Source of the DNA: Haematobia irritans
Taxonomy: Eukaryota > Arthropoda > Insecta > Diptera > Muscidae
Direction: 5' to 3'
Assembly: GCF_050003625.1 (NCBI RefSeq)
Contig: NC_134398.1
Location: forward strand, 69,262,891 to 69,326,890
DNA: 64,000 bases
Shown here: positions 43,385 to 55,395 of the stretch, piece by piece
Position numbering within the stretch: the stretch's first letter is position 1
Layout: each line of letters starts with the position of its first letter
The notes under the pieces: model-generated
The model's input: only the letters and a program-made list of their open reading frames with translations
What the model was told of the DNA's origin: nothing
The model's database searches: none
Translations under genes and position numbers: made by a program

Positions 43385-44315
43385 AAGAGTGATTTGTTAA
43401 GAGCTTGATAATTTTTAAAAAAAAAAACGCATAAAATTTGCAAAATCTCATCGGTTCTTTATTTGAAACGTTAGATTGGTCCATGACATTTACTTTTTGA
43501 AGATAATTTCATTTAAATGTTGACCGCGGCTGCGTCTTAGGTGGTCCATTCGGAAAGTCCAATTTTGGGCAACTTTTTCGAGCATTTCGGCCGGAATAGC
43601 CCGAATTTCTTCGGAAATGTTGTCTTCCAAAGCTGGAATAGTTGCTGGCTTATTTCTGTAGACTTTAGACTTGACGTAGCCCCACAAAAAATAGTCTAAA
43701 GGCGTCAAATCGCATGATCTTGGTGGCCAACTTACCGGTCCATTTCTTGAGATGAATTGTTCTCCGAAGTTTTCCCTCAAAATGGCCATAGAATCGCGAG
43801 CTGTGTGGCATGTAGCGCCATCTTGTTGAAACCACATGTCAACCAAGTTCAGTTCTTCCATTTTTGGCAACAAAAAGTTTGTTAGCATCGAACGATAGCG
43901 ATCGCCATTCACCGTAACGTTGCGTCCAACAGCATCTTTGAAAAAATACGGTCCAATGATTCCACCAGCGTACAAACCACACCAAACAGTGCATTTTTCG
44001 GGATGCATGGGCAGTTCTTGAACGGCTTCTGGTTGCTCTTCACTCCAAATGCGGCAATTTTGCTTATTTACGTAGCCATTCAACCAGAAATGAGCCTCAT
44101 CGCTGAACAAAATTTGTCGATAAAAAAGCGGATTTTCTGCCACTGATTTTGGTAATAAAATTCAATGATTTGCAAGCGTTGCTCGTTAGTAAGTCTATTC
44201 ATGATGAAATGTCAAAGCATACTGAGCATCTTTCTCTTTGACACCATGTCTGAAATCCCACGTGATCTGTCAAGTACTAATGCATGAAAATCCTAACCTC
44301 AAAAGAATCACCCTT
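43385..44315 (-). mobile_element. DD41D mariner-like transposon, internally deleted (931 bp)
   Basis: Ends AAGAGTGATTTGTTAAGAGC and ...CAAAAGAATCACCCTT; inverted repeat AAGGGTGATT with one change at the left. TA flanks both sides (43383-43384, 44316-44317). It abuts the DD37E transposon: the four bases TATA at 43381-43384 supply the TA of both. A second copy is at 60333-61266. Confidence 0.9.
43490..44202 (-). pseudogene. DD41D mariner-like transposase lacking DNA-binding region
   Basis: The start MNRLTNEQRLQIIEFYYQNQ (from ATG 44202) is joined out of frame to the catalytic part VAENPLFYRQILFSDEAHFW. The latter is open to the end (IIFKK, stop 43490-43492): first Asp in FSDEAHFW, second in WFQQDGATCH, third in SCDLTPLDYFLWG, with 41 residues between the last two by my count, the spacing of the DD41D (rosa) group. 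About 100 N-terminal residues with the helix-turn-helix are absent. The triad is intact, but the frame break and missing domain make activity unlikely. Confidence 0.85.
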
Positions 44316-44334
44316 TATTTTCAACAAAGGCATA

Positions 44335-45073
44335 AAAACCACAATAAAAGGTAAGTAAGTCCATGTCTTATAATATAACAATGTCCGTCTGTCTGTCTGT
44401 TATAATCACGCTACAGCCTTCAACCTAAATTTCTATCCGATTTGACTAAGATTCGAAATCTAGAGGTATTTTAGAACCAAAAATAGGTGTGTCGAAAATG
44501 GGGTGTATCAGTCCATGTTTTGGTATAGCCCGATCTCCTGATTTTACTTCTTTGGCTACTAGAAACCGTATTTTCAATCCGATTTTCTTGAAATTATAAA
44601 TCTAAATCTATGTTAGGACCACAAACAGGTGTGCCGAATATGGTGTGTATCGGTCTATGGTATGCTATAGCCCCCATATAGCCCGATCTCCCGATTTTAC
44701 TTCTTGAACTTCTAGGAACCGTAGTTTTTATTCAATTTGCTTAAAATTTGAAATCTATAGGTTTTTGGGGACCATAAATAGGTGTTCCGAATAAATTGTG
44801 TATCGGTATAGATTTTGATATATCCCCCTTATAAACCCGCCCTCCGAGTTGGGGTCTAAATTCTGTAGGTTTTTCAGAACCACATCTAGGTGTGCAGTTT
44901 TTTTTGTATCGGTGCATACTTTTGGCATAGCACATTATCAAGTAACCCGCTATGTATTATCAAGTAACACGCTACGCCGAAGAGTTTTCAAAGGTAACTG
45001 TTATATTTGATTCATGGTGGTGGGTACTTAAGATTCGGCCTGGCCGAACTTACTGCTGTATATACTTGTTTTT
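44335..45073 (+). repeat. DINE-1/Helentron-like element, family C
   Basis: 'catgtcttataatataacaa' and GTCCGTCTGTCTGTCTG, diverged units with TATAGCCCCCATATAGCCCG, then a tail GATTCGGCCTGGCCGAAC and CTGTATATACTTGTTT. The head is eroded. Same family as 51490-53068, opposite orientation. Confidence 0.8.
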
Positions 45074-46440
45074 TTTACGTCTTATTGGTACTGGGTGTTT
45101 TGTCTGAGCAAAATTCAACACTGGGACTATTCGGTTAATCGGCATCTTGTCGCTGAAGGCCGATTATCGATTTTTGGCCGAATGTAAATTATATATAGTT
45201 TTGCGTGGATTGATTATCAAAGGTAAACTTCGTATAATTAAATTATATTACTTTACTTTTATTATTATTTATTTGTTTGTTCTGAATATTTGCCAATTTA
45301 CAAGATATTTCAAATAAGTAATTCTAAGAAATGGATATTGGTTACGATGACACCGAATAGCATCTCTATCTTCTACCACCATAATAAGAAACGTTTTTTT
45401 TAATAAGACTGATGGTGTTGGTGGTGGTGTTTTCCTACATAAAGAAAATTGTTTGAATTGTCAAGTGCTCATATTTATAAAATTTTCATTTCAATTGGAC
45501 TTCGGGTTGCTTTGAGAAAAATCAGTCTTGTATAGAGTCTTATCAATAAAAAAACATCATCAAAGAAGTTATTAAAAATCTCATTAGGATTAGAAAACAA
45601 ATTGGACACAAAAAAACATATAGCTTTTAAAGTACTTTCTATGCTGTCGTCTTAACAATGAGCGCCTTTTGGAATTTTAAATCGTTTAAAAAATACAAAA
45701 GAGTTACGAAAGAAACGAGCTAGAAAAAACAAAAATACTTTTAAATCCCATATTCAATGTTTTCGTTATTGATGGCCAAGAGGATTTCCAAATGGTTTTT
45801 ATGCTTTGCAATACCAGCAATACTTGTAAAATTTACTGAAATGTAAAAAATATCTGTCATTTATGAAGTTTTCATTTCCTTGACATATTCTACATTCAAA
45901 ATTTTCGACTGGTTTGAGAATTTGCCTTAGATATTGGCATCTTCTATTCCTTTGGAAAATACGACGAAAAAAGCCAAGTTTTATCCATCCATGTCATTTT
46001 TTTTACTTTGTTCGTCGCTGTTCATTCATTCTTCTTTGTGTCCATATGTTAGAGATGTATATCTAAATCTATTAGGATTCATATTCCACGTTCAAAAACT
46101 TCTCTTTTGCTTCACTTGCCTCATTTCTTTGAGGTTCAAAGAAAAGTTTTATGCGAAGAATATAAAATTATTATTTATAAGTGGAATATGCCGCATACAG
46201 GGGCACATATACACGCACATATGCTTATAAAATATGCCAGTGTTAAATCAAGTGTTAAAGACAAAAGTCCTCCCCCATTTTCTCGCGATGTTGGACTTTA
46301 GTTAAAATGCAAAAGGAGTCAAATGTATGTGTTTTTATAGAATTCATGACCGTCTTTAATAATTAAATTTAATATTTTTATTGTTTATTACTACACGTAA
46401 CGAAAAAAAAAACGCTTGGAAAACATGTATTGAAAACGTT
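45074..46440. other. Unassigned stretch
   Basis: Includes 'attcggttaatcggc' and its partial complement 'ggccgattatcgat' (45140-45172), and a 98-codon frame at 45934-46230 with hydrophobic low-complexity translation and no recognised motif. A CAC-type element start, CACGTAACGAAAAAAAAAACG, lies at 46396. Confidence 0.3.
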
Positions 46441-47060
46441 TTCCTATCGGTTGATAAATAAGGATATTATGGTCAAATTGTGGAAAACGGGCGATACACG
46501 CATATGAGAACTATATCCAAATCTGAAACGATTTAGATGATGTTTTGTGGGTTTAGTTGATACCATAGAAGTTTACGTTATACCCGCTTTGGGTTCGATC
46601 GGTTCATGAATAAGGGTATTATGGACAAATTTAGGAAAATCGGGCTATACATATCTAGTGAAACATTATATAAATTTAAACTGATTTTTTTTTTTGAAGT
46701 TGCAGTTTTTACCGCAGAAAGTAACATTATGCCAACTCTGAGTAAGCTCTGTAAATAAATAACGCTACTATGGCCAAATTTGGGAGAATCGGGCGATATA
46801 TGGAATGTAAATCTGAAGCAATTTCAATGATAGTTTGCCAACATGAAGTGTGTTGAAAAGGATTATAAGGTGACGACTATCGATAGTAAATAGGGGCAAT
46901 ATGGCATCAGTTGTCCAAATCGGACGATACATATATGTATATGGGAGCTATATTTAAATTTGATCCTATTTGTTCTAAATTCAATATCGTTTGTCCGAGT
47001 GCCAATAAAGTACACTGTGCCAAATTTCATTGAAATCGGTTTAGAATTGCGACCGGAATC
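46440..47060 (-). repeat. Decayed DINE-like internal units
   Basis: Repeats of 'tatgggagctatatttaaat'-type words, 'gataaataaggatattatgg' / 'gaataagggtattatggac' and 'aaatcgggc' at about 150-bp spacing. Related to the fourth unit type at 54815-55215, reversed. No head or tail seen. Confidence 0.65.
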
Positions 47061-49785
47061 TTGCGATTTCATTAGGAAATTACCTAAATAAATTTATTAT
47101 TTTAAAATTAGGCAAAGTTTGTCAACAATATTGTACTAGTTGTGCATACAGAAATTTCAAGATAAATGTACTACATGAATAACTTTTAAAATAACAACAA
47201 AACTGAAAGAAGTATACGACACAAATAAAAAAAATTATTTAAACCTTCTCAATCCTTCCATTTTCTTTTAATCCACGTTTGTGATTTGTATCACTTAACG
47301 TTTTAGTTATAATGCTCTGTTAAATAAGTTTCTCTTTGATGTCTTCATTATAAGGTCACAATCTTAGTCATGTATCTTTATCAAATGCTCTGGTGCTAGG
47401 GATGAGTTAGAATGATATTTTAGACATTTAATCCTTATTGGATATTAAAGGCCTCTCTTGTGCGGGTTTTGTTAACATATTTACACCGCTACCTCTTGTT
47501 CTAGAAGTTTGTTAGCGTAAATAAATAGTTTTTTTTTTTTACTTTAGAGCTATATTAGTTCCTTTTGGGGTTCCGGGACATTGCTCCGTACATTTCGGGA
47601 TTTGTCGGGACAAGCCAAAACAGTCACATTTTTTCGAAAATAGTTGTCCATATTTTATCACTTGGTAAATTTGCATAAACGCCATGGCATAGTCGTTATT
47701 GTCTGCAGACTTTAAAATTTTTAAATATGTTGGTGCCTCTGAAACTTTCTCCCAAGATGCTGCGATGATTTTATATCAAACGTCAACAGTTTTGGCAAAT
47801 TTTGTTTTTTCATATTTACTTTCGGATTTGGCAAACAAAATTAAGCTCTGAAATGGCAATCGCTGCTTTCCAGTGTCGAAAGGCACTACAAACCTTTCGA
47901 TACTGGAAACTTGGATATCGCCGTTGACATAGTTTGGGTATAATGCGCATCAGAGTTGGGGATTCTTATAGTATCGCTAAAGAGTCTATGATAGTGATAG
48001 GGATAAAATCGAACTTTGAAATGTTGGCAGAGAGTATAGACTTGACTTTTGATTTATAAAAATGCATTTCGCAGAAAAACGTGAATTTGAAATAAAATTA
48101 GATATTTGCGTATATTTTTTTACATTTGCTGCTCAAGTGACAGCTGATGATTCGAAAGACAGTGATTTGATTTGTTTGTCATAGTGATGAGATTGAATGT
48201 AATGGTACAAAATATTTTTGAAAGCGATTTAATTTCAAATAGTTTTCTTTTATAAGAAATGGAAAAAAATATTAAAACATATCCCTTGAGTAATTGAAAT
48301 TCTGGAATTTTTGGCAAATTTTGTCAAAGATTTGGGACACTTCCTGGAGACGAATTTCCGGGACAATCCAGGCGAATCCCGGCCATCTAGCAAGCCTAGT
48401 TCCTTTACATTACTCTTCATAATAGTAGTAAAATATTATTATTATTTTTAATAATAATAATAAAATTGAACTACAAAACAAATAATTTTTTTGCAATAAA
48501 ACTAAGTATAATTTTTCTTTAGTTTAACTACGCACTTGTTTTTCCGTGTAGCATACTTAAAAGTCGACGTTTCCCCGATTTTCCTTAATATCACTATATT
48601 TCAAAGGACAAACATACAAAATTATATTGTGGGAGATGATGTATATCTACATTGATAAAAATATGCCAAAAAGGATATAAATATGCAAACACCAAACTTT
48701 GTACAATATCTCTGGATGAGTTCATAAATTCATGCTCGCGAAATAATAGCAGTACTTTATAATTACATGCGTGAAGGGTGAAATGGAGGATATTGTTTCC
48801 AATGGCAAATAGTCTATAAATTTCAATTTTGGTATGCGTGAAATCAATTAGACACATTTAAAATTTTGTGAAAGCAGAAAAGTGGCAATTATAAGGAGTA
48901 AAAGACTTTTGGGAAATAAAAAGGGTTAATAATAACATTTATTGATATATAAGAAAGACTGGTATTACAATCGCTTTTCGTAAGAATTTTAAATAATATA
49001 AGCATGTATGAAAGCAGCTGATGTGCGCAATGTGGTGGGTTTGAGAGTGTACGTATAGGAGATAACTGGGAAATGTTAACTTAAACCTTATAAAGGGAAA
49101 ACCAAGTTTTCCTTGCTTTAGTTCATCGAAATTATTAAGTTTTAGTTTAAAATTTCCCAATATGAGAAAAGTGGACATCATTTTCCACTTTGAAAGGTAA
49201 ATATATTTACAATTAGATCATCGAGTTGAACAAGACTTTAAGTATCCGTTGCATTTATTTTGCATTAGTGATGCTTTTTCAATATTTCGGGTTTCATTTT
49301 AAATAAATCTACGTAAAGATGTTTTTAATCATACCAGCTAATATTTTATAGCAAAATTCTACGTCTGCCGAGAAATGAATTGGTACATTTTCAAATGATG
49401 TTTTTATAAATGTCTATTATTTTAAAATTCAGTTCAAAATGTAGTTTTGGGAAAACAATATAAAAAAGTGCTTTTTATAGATCATCTCAAAACGAACGTC
49501 TCATGAATATAAAATTATGTCCATCTCTATTTTTGGATATGCATTAAAAACATAACTTAGGTAGAACTTCCAAATTTTGTTGATGGCTGTTACAACAAGG
49601 CACGATGCAAAGAATATTTGACTTTGACCTCTGGTTGTCGTCTTTTTTTATTTATTTAAGCAAATACATATATGATGCTTAACCTATACCACTAGTCTCT
49701 ATTGTGAAGAAGTGACTAACCAGTATATTATATATATAAACAATCAATAGACTTATAGGAATTAGAATATCCTTAGACTAAACTA
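47061..49785. other. Unassigned 2.7-kb stretch, mostly single-copy in the window
   Basis: No coding homology. Contains a strong 43-base hairpin (47867-47909) and an M3-like relic near 49080-49190 ('tttagttcatcgaaattatt'). Frames up to 87 codons are unsupported. 'ggttccgggacattgctccg' and 'ccgggacaatccaggcgaat' near 47570 and 48357 bracket an 800-bp interval of unknown nature. Confidence 0.35.
47867..47909. repeat. 43-base hairpin
   Basis: TTTCCAGTGTCGAAAGG and CCTTTCGATACTGGAAA pair over 17 bases, the single mismatch being a G-U wobble if transcribed rightward. The loop is 9 bases. Not seen elsewhere in the window. Too short for a typical animal pre-miRNA. Confidence 0.7.
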
Positions 49786-50072
49786 CACACAAAAAAATTT
49801 CACGAAAATTTTTCCAATTAAAATTTTAATTGAGTTTTAAAAAATATTCAATTAAAAATTTAATTGATTCAATAAATTTTTTAAATGAAACAAAAATCAA
49901 TCACAAAAATAATAGTATCAATTAATTTTTTAATTGGATCAATTACTTTTTAATTGACCTTCAATTAATCTTTTAATTGATACTATCACTTCTGTGATTG
50001 AAGACATTTCAATTAAAAATTAAATGGATCAACTAATTTCGTGATTGAATCAGAAAAACATTTTTTTGTGTG
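49786..50072. mobile_element. CAC...GTG element, group M7 (287 bp)
   Basis: Ends CACACAAAAAAATTTCACG and CATTTTTTTGTGTG, flanked by TA (49784-49785, 50073-50074). The interior repeats AATTAAAAATTTAATTG-type palindromes; 49815-49832 is a perfect 18-base palindrome (CAATTAAAATTTTAATTG). Confidence 0.8.
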
Positions 50073-50089
50073 TAGGAGAATTATTCTTG

Positions 50090-51150
50090 TAAAATTTTTA
50101 TTTTGAATTGAGGCTTTCATATATTAAAGCGAGTTAATAAATCATGTGGTGTGAAGCGGCACAATCTTCTAGGTTGATATGGTTCTGTAGCGGATAAGAC
50201 GTTTTTCTGCAAATCTAGAGATTTCCTCTTTGATCGTAGTCATTTTTAAGTATCGGTGGAGGTCACTATTTCGGACATACCATGGAGCGTTTACTTCACT
50301 TCTTATCACTTTGTTTTGAAACCTTTGTAGTTTTTCGATAGAACTGTTTGCCGCACATCCCCATAGATGAATGGCATATATCCATATTGGTTTTAATGCT
50401 TGTTTATATATTAAGAGTTTATTATCTGTGGGGAGGACTGATTTTTTTCCAATTAACCAGCTTAGACTACGGTATTTAATATTTAGTTCTTCGCACTTTT
50501 TATCAATATGAATTTTCCAATTTAATTTAGAATCCAGTGCAAAGCCAAGATATTTTGCTGAGTTTGAAAAAGGCACTTGCTCATTGACTATTTTCAGGGG
50601 TTTGTATCTTGAGGCAATTTTCGCAAAGTCAACATGATTTTGCTACTGTTGAGCTTTAGACCCCAGTTTTTTGTCCATTGATGAACCTTGTTTAAAAACG
50701 CCTGGAGGTTATGTACGGATACATCTGTATTTTTTGACATTAAAACCGTATTTGACATTAAAAGTGTGTCATCAGCAAATGTTCCAATGAAACAATCTTC
50801 GTTAACAGGCATATCGTGAGTGTAAAGTAGATACAGCAAAGGTCCAAGTATACTGCCCTGCGGAACTCCTACAGATATTGAATATAGATTAATAAATTCG
50901 TTATCTTGGCATACTCTATAAAATAATTCATTGGAATTAATCCGCTGAGCTTTAGAAGCAGACCATCATGCCATACTCCATCAAAAGCTTTGGAAATGTC
51001 CAAGAATACAGCGGAGCAGACTTGTTTTCTCTCGAAGTTTTTTTCAATATTATCGGTGACTCTAAAAACTTGTTCGATAGTCGAGTGCTTTTTCCGGACT
51101 CCAAATTGAGGGTCCGGAATTATATTTTTTGAGACAATAAATGATTCCAG
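50090..51150 (-). pseudogene. Jockey-type LINE reverse transcriptase, broken and 5'-truncated
   Basis: Leftward, in three frames: LESFIVSKNIIPDPQFGVRK, HSTIEQVFRVTDNIEKNFER, AVFLDISKAFDGVWHDGLLL (first catalytic Asp), SVGVPQGSILGPLLYLLYTH, GTFADDTLLMS (the ADD motif), HQWTKNWGLKLNSSK, then the thumb and C-terminal part KYLGFALDSKLNWKIHI, WIYAIHLWGCAANSSI and LQRFQNKVIR. Motif order and wording are those of jockey-clade LINEs. Frame shifts near 50585 and 50880 and the loss of endonuclease and ORF1 leave it inactive. The 5' side ends at a DINE-like fragment (51150). Confidence 0.9.
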
Positions 51151-53214
51151 TCTTTGAAGCCTCATGGAGAAGCAAATTTCATCCGAGTCAGTTGAAATTT
51201 GGTACATTGTACTAGTATATGGCAGTTGATAACCATGCCTAAGTAGGTACACATCGGTCTATAGTTAACATATATATATCCCTCAGATAAATCGATCCCC
51301 AATCACACAAAAATTGGTCCATATCAAGTTCATAATTGTATATAGCCCCCATATAAGCGACCCCCATATTTCAATTCTGGCTCTCTATGTTCTGTGAAAA
51401 AGTTCATATCGATTCGTAATTATTTGTAGACTTACCTATACATAACTTTTTGTCTAATATATACCACGTGTGGACTAACTCACAATTTAGACAAGTATAT
51501 ACAGCAGTAAGTTCGGCCGGGCCGAATCTTAAATACCCACCACCATGAACCAAATATTAGGGTTTCCTTTGAAATTTCAGGAGGGCTTGAGGACTTGAGG
51601 ACACTTCCCGAAGATAAATTTAAAGATTTCACCTATGAGGACTATATCAGATTCTGGATTTATAAGAACCATTTTTGTTTGAGTTTTAGAGGAATCATTA
51701 ACATCTCTTGTAAGTGTGCAAGAAAATTATAAAATAACGTCTTGATTTGAAATCTTACATCTGTAGAAGTAAAATCTGGAAATTTTTCATTGAGTTTCAA
51801 GCAATTTTCATGATCAGTGCGCCTTCTACTCCCTCAAGAAGTGAAGTCGGTCTATATGGAGGCATTACCAAATGGACCGGTAAAAACTTAATCCGATACA
51901 CGTTTTTGTGATCCTAAAATACCAGAATATTTACAATGTCAGGCAAATCAGATAAAAACTACGGTTTCTAGAAACTCAAGGAGTTAAATCGGGAGATCGT
52001 TCTTATAGGGGCTATACTAAAATATGGGCCGATACTCACCGTTTTCGGCACACCTCTTTATGACCCGAAAATACCTCTAGATTTCCAATTTCAGGCAAAT
52101 AGGAGAAAAACTTCGGATTCTAGAAGCCCAAGAAGTAAAATCGGGAAATCGGTCTATATGGGGGCTATACCAAAATATGGACCGATACTCACCATTTTTG
52201 GCACACCTCTTTATGGTCCTAAAATACCTCTAGATTTCCAATTTCAGACAAATTGGATAAAAATTACGGTTTCCATAAGCCCAAGACCCCAAATCGGGAG
52301 GTCGTTTTATATGGGGACCATACCAAAACATGGACCGATACTCACAAATTTTGGCACACGTATTTGTGGTCCTACGATACCTCTAGATTTCCAATTTCAG
52401 GTAAATTGAATAAAAACTGCGGTTTCTATAAGCCCAAGAAGTAAAATCGGGAGATCAGTCTATATGGGGGCTATACCAAAATATGGACCGATACTCACAA
52501 TTTTTGCCACACGTATTTGTGGTCCTACAATACCTCTAGATTTCCAGTTTCAGGTAAATTGAATAAAAACTGCGGTTTCTATAAGCCCAAGAAATAAAAT
52601 CGGGAGATCCGTCTATATGGGACTATACCAAAACATGGGCCGATACTCACCATTTTTGGCACATCTCTTTATGGTCATAAAATACCTCTAGATTTAAGAT
52701 TTCAGGCAAATTGGGTAAAAACTACGATTTCTATAAGCCCAAGACCCCAAATCGGAAGGTCGGTTTATATGGGGACTATATCAAAACCTGGACCGATATA
52801 GCTTCGAACTTGACCTGCCTGCAGACAAAAGACGAGCTTGTGCAAAATTTCAGCACGATTGCTTCATTATTGGAGACTGTAGCATGATTACAACGGACAT
52901 ACAGACAGACAGCCAGACGGACAGACGGACATCGTTATATCGTCTTAGAATTTCTCCCTGATCAATAATATATATACTTTATATAGTCGGAAATCGATAT
53001 TTCGATGTGTTACAAACGGAATGACAAACTTATTATACCCCCGTCACCATTCTATGGTGGTGGGTATAAAACGATGTTAAGAAGTTTTAAGATACCACAA
53101 CCCAAGTAAATCGATTGTGGATGACAGTCTTTCGTAGAAGTTTCTACGCAATCCATGGTGAAGGGTACATAAGATTCGGCCTGGCCGAACTTACGTCTGT
53201 ATATACTTGTTTTT
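51150..53214 (+). repeat. DINE-1/Helentron-like element, family A, 5'-truncated and split
   Basis: Begins inside a unit ('aagcaaatttcatccgagtc'), has a second partial unit to 51430 and tail words 'tataccacgtgtggactaac'. It is interrupted after 'cacaatttag' (51489), resumes at 53069 'cgatgttaagaagttttaag' and ends GATTCGGCCTGGCCGAAC, TATATACTTGTTTTT. Confidence 0.8.
51490..53068 (-). repeat. DINE-1/Helentron-like element, family C, full length
   Basis: Inverted: tail ACAAGTATATACAGCAGTAAG and TTCGGCCGGGCCGAA at left, six internal units (for example 'gatactcac' at 52031, 52184, 52337, 52490 and 52642: spacing 153, 153, 153, 152), GACAGACAGCCAGACGGAC run near 52905, head with GTCACCATTCTATGGTGGTG and GGGTATA at right. 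Nested in family A. Confidence 0.88.
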
Positions 53215-53335
53215 ATATCCTAAACCACATAGTGGTCAGGGTATAATAAGTTTGTTCTGCCAAAAAATGTGCCTACCAGAAATATTGATTTTAGACCACA
53301 TAAAATACCGATCGACTCAGAACCACCTCCATTAG
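53215..53335 (+). repeat. DINE-like head fragment
   Basis: TATATCCTAAACCACATAGTGG with GTCAGGGTATAATAAG and 'ataccgatcgactcagaa': a head, then broken before the microsatellite. Confidence 0.65.
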
Positions 53336-53492
53336 CGTAGCTAGACAATTTTCCTAGGGGGGGCTATAGCCCCCCTAGCTAAAACTGTATAGACTGAACT
53401 TAAGGTTCAACTAATGTTTTATTTCATAAAATTGAATAAAAAATAGACATCAAAATAACTCGACAATCAATTTATAATAAAGCAACTAAAAG
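53336..53492. repeat. Fragment with G7-CTATAG-C6 palindrome
   Basis: At 53356-53381 CTAGGGGGGGCTATAGCCCC... forms a near-perfect 25-base palindrome next to 'attagcgtagctagacaatt'. Probably the end of an unidentified repeat. Confidence 0.5.
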
Positions 53493-53494
53493 TA

Positions 53495-53943
53495 CCCTAC
53501 GGGAAATTGGTGCAAATTGCCACTGACGGACCTATCACAGAACTGGTACCTGTGCTCCAGTTAGTTGCAATTTTCACATTTAGTGAAATAAAATTATCAG
53601 GATAACCTTTTGTTCGACATATTTCAAAAGTTTTTTTTTCCATTTCGGGTTCGATTTGCACCTAGGAGGCCAAATTGAAATAGATTTCTAAGAGTTTGTC
53701 CGAGACTGGTTCCTGAGGACCTGTTTATGGGTTGCTCCTGCTAAATTGTCCCAGGACGTGTCCTTTGGGATGAGTCCAAGACGCGTCCTAAAATGTAAGT
53801 TTACTCCGTCAATGAAAAACCCATGTTAAAGTGGACGGTCCCTTCCATACGTTTTGATCAGAACTGGGACTGGTCCATACACACCAGGGACTAGTCCTGT
53901 ACCAGTTCTGTGGTTGATACATTTCCCGTAGGGTAGTTCCACA
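53495..53943. mobile_element. MITE with CCCTACGGGAAAT inverted repeats (449 bp)
   Basis: CCCTACGGGAAAT at 53495 and its complement ending at 53943, flanked by TA. A second, internal inverted pair (CACAGAACTGGTAC near 53537 and its complement near 53909) makes the ends fold back further. No coding content. The superfamily is not determined; a TA duplication is compatible with Tc1/mariner among others. Confidence 0.75.
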
Positions 53944-53945
53944 CT

Positions 53946-54400
53946 TTTCTCAGCAACAAATTGGGAGTTGTTCTAAAGGCACAACTTTAAAAGCACTTCC
54001 AAAAATGTCCTCACAAAGAAGTTAACTATTTTACCTACACAGGAAGTTTTTTTACTTCATTTTTTCTATTTTAATGCGTAATTTTTTGTTTTCTTTTTTC
54101 AAATAGTTTAAAAAAAGAGTAAGAATAAACAAAATGGAACAAATTATTCAAATTTTGCCACAATCCATTTTGCTAAATCCATTATAGAAAAATCGATAAT
54201 ATTTGAAAAAACGTTTCAAACAAGCGTTAGAATGCATTAAAAATCATAAAAAAGTATAAAAATTATTTATTTAGGAAAATATCACAAAATTTTTAATTCA
54301 CATTCAAAACACTGAATTCAGATCACACCTTAAGAAGTGATGCAAATTCATTGCAACGGTTGTTGAAACGGTGGACATTCGTTCTATGACAAGTTCATAT
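53946..54400. other. Unassigned AT-rich stretch
   Basis: No repeat or coding homology seen. Confidence 0.3.
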
Positions 54401-54402
54401 TA

Positions 54403-54815
54403 AAGGGTGATACGGTCAAAATTTGGTCAATATAAACTTGACGTATTTCTTTCAATTTTGCATTTATAAAACCTGAACACCCCTCATTTTGAAGGTGTGT
54501 GTGTGTAGAATGTTGCTCCTATTTTGATTTTGGAATTCACTCTTCAGTTGTCAAAATGCCGTCCAAGCAAAAAGAGCAGCGTATCAAAATTTTGCTCGCG
54601 CATCGCGAAAATCCGAGCTACTCGCACGCAAAGCTGGCAAAATCGCTAAAAGTTGCCAAATCAACCGTTACAAATGTAATTAAAGTGTTTGGGGAACGTT
54701 TGTCGACAGCCAGGAAGTCTGGATCGGGGAGAAATCGAAAACCGGAAGCCGCTGAGACGACAAAGAGAGTTACCGGTAGTTTCAAGCGAAACCCTAACCT
54801 CTCTCTCCGAGATGC
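54403..54815 (+). mobile_element. DD37E Tc1/mariner transposon, 3'-truncated
   Basis: Left terminal repeat AAGGGTGATACGGTCAAAAT after TA. About 97% like the left part of 39591-43380 by eye, without the M2 insertion (intact ACAAATGTAATTAAAG). It ends abruptly at 'ctccgagatgcc', joined to DINE-like units. Confidence 0.88.
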
Positions 54816-54858
54816 CCAAATTTGGCCACAATACCTTTATTTATCAACCGTTGGCTAA
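54556..54858 (+). pseudogene. DD37E transposase, N-terminal DNA-binding part only
   Basis: MPSKQKEQRIKILLAHREN..., KLAKSLKVAKSTVTNVIKVF (helix-turn-helix), GERLSTARKSGSGRNRK, SFKRNPNLSLRDA, then about 15 unrelated codons read from the joined DINE-like sequence (QIWPQYLYLSTVG). The first ~85 codons are undamaged, and this copy preserves the Ser codon that is a stop in the 39744 copy. The whole catalytic domain is missing. Confidence 0.85.
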
Positions 54859-55215
54859 ATTATTTACTCAAAGTTGGCTAAATGTAATCTTCTATAGCAC
54901 TAACTATATGTGCAAAAAATCATCGAAATCGGTTCTGATTTAGCTATATCTCCCATATATATGTACCGCCCGATTTTTCTAAATTTGGCCATAAAAACCT
55001 TATTTATCAACCGATCTTACTCAAATTTGGCTAAATGTTGTCTTCTATAGCACTAACTATATGTGCAAAAAAATCATAGAAATTAGTTTAGATTTAGATA
55101 TAGCTCCCATATATATGTATAGCCCGATTTTCCCAAATTTGACCATAGTACTCTTATTTATTAACCAATGTTACTCAAATTTCAAATTTTGATATACTGG
55201 CCGTATTTATACGTA
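54815..55215 (+). repeat. DINE-like internal units, fourth type
   Basis: Units with 'atagcactaactatatgtgc' at 54895 and 55048 (153 bp apart), 'tatagctcccatatatatgt' and 'cccgattttcccaaatttg'. No head or tail. Same overall unit plan as families A-C. Confidence 0.7.
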
Positions 55216-55395
55216 CTTGTAGCTCTTACATAAGCATATTGCTCGACTTTTACAAATTTGGATTTAGTACCCACACTAATTGAACGATTTTCTCTTATTT
55301 AATAATGGGCTCAATATTAGTGGCATACTAACTCCGTAGGTGCAATATCAACTACAGCCAGTGTTGCTAGAAGTAGGGGAAATTCCCTATATATA

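Noticed and set aside
45934..46230. 98-codon frame as a membrane protein
   Set aside because: Hydrophobic Phe/Leu/Ser-rich translation is expected from AT-rich DNA; no motif, no second copy.
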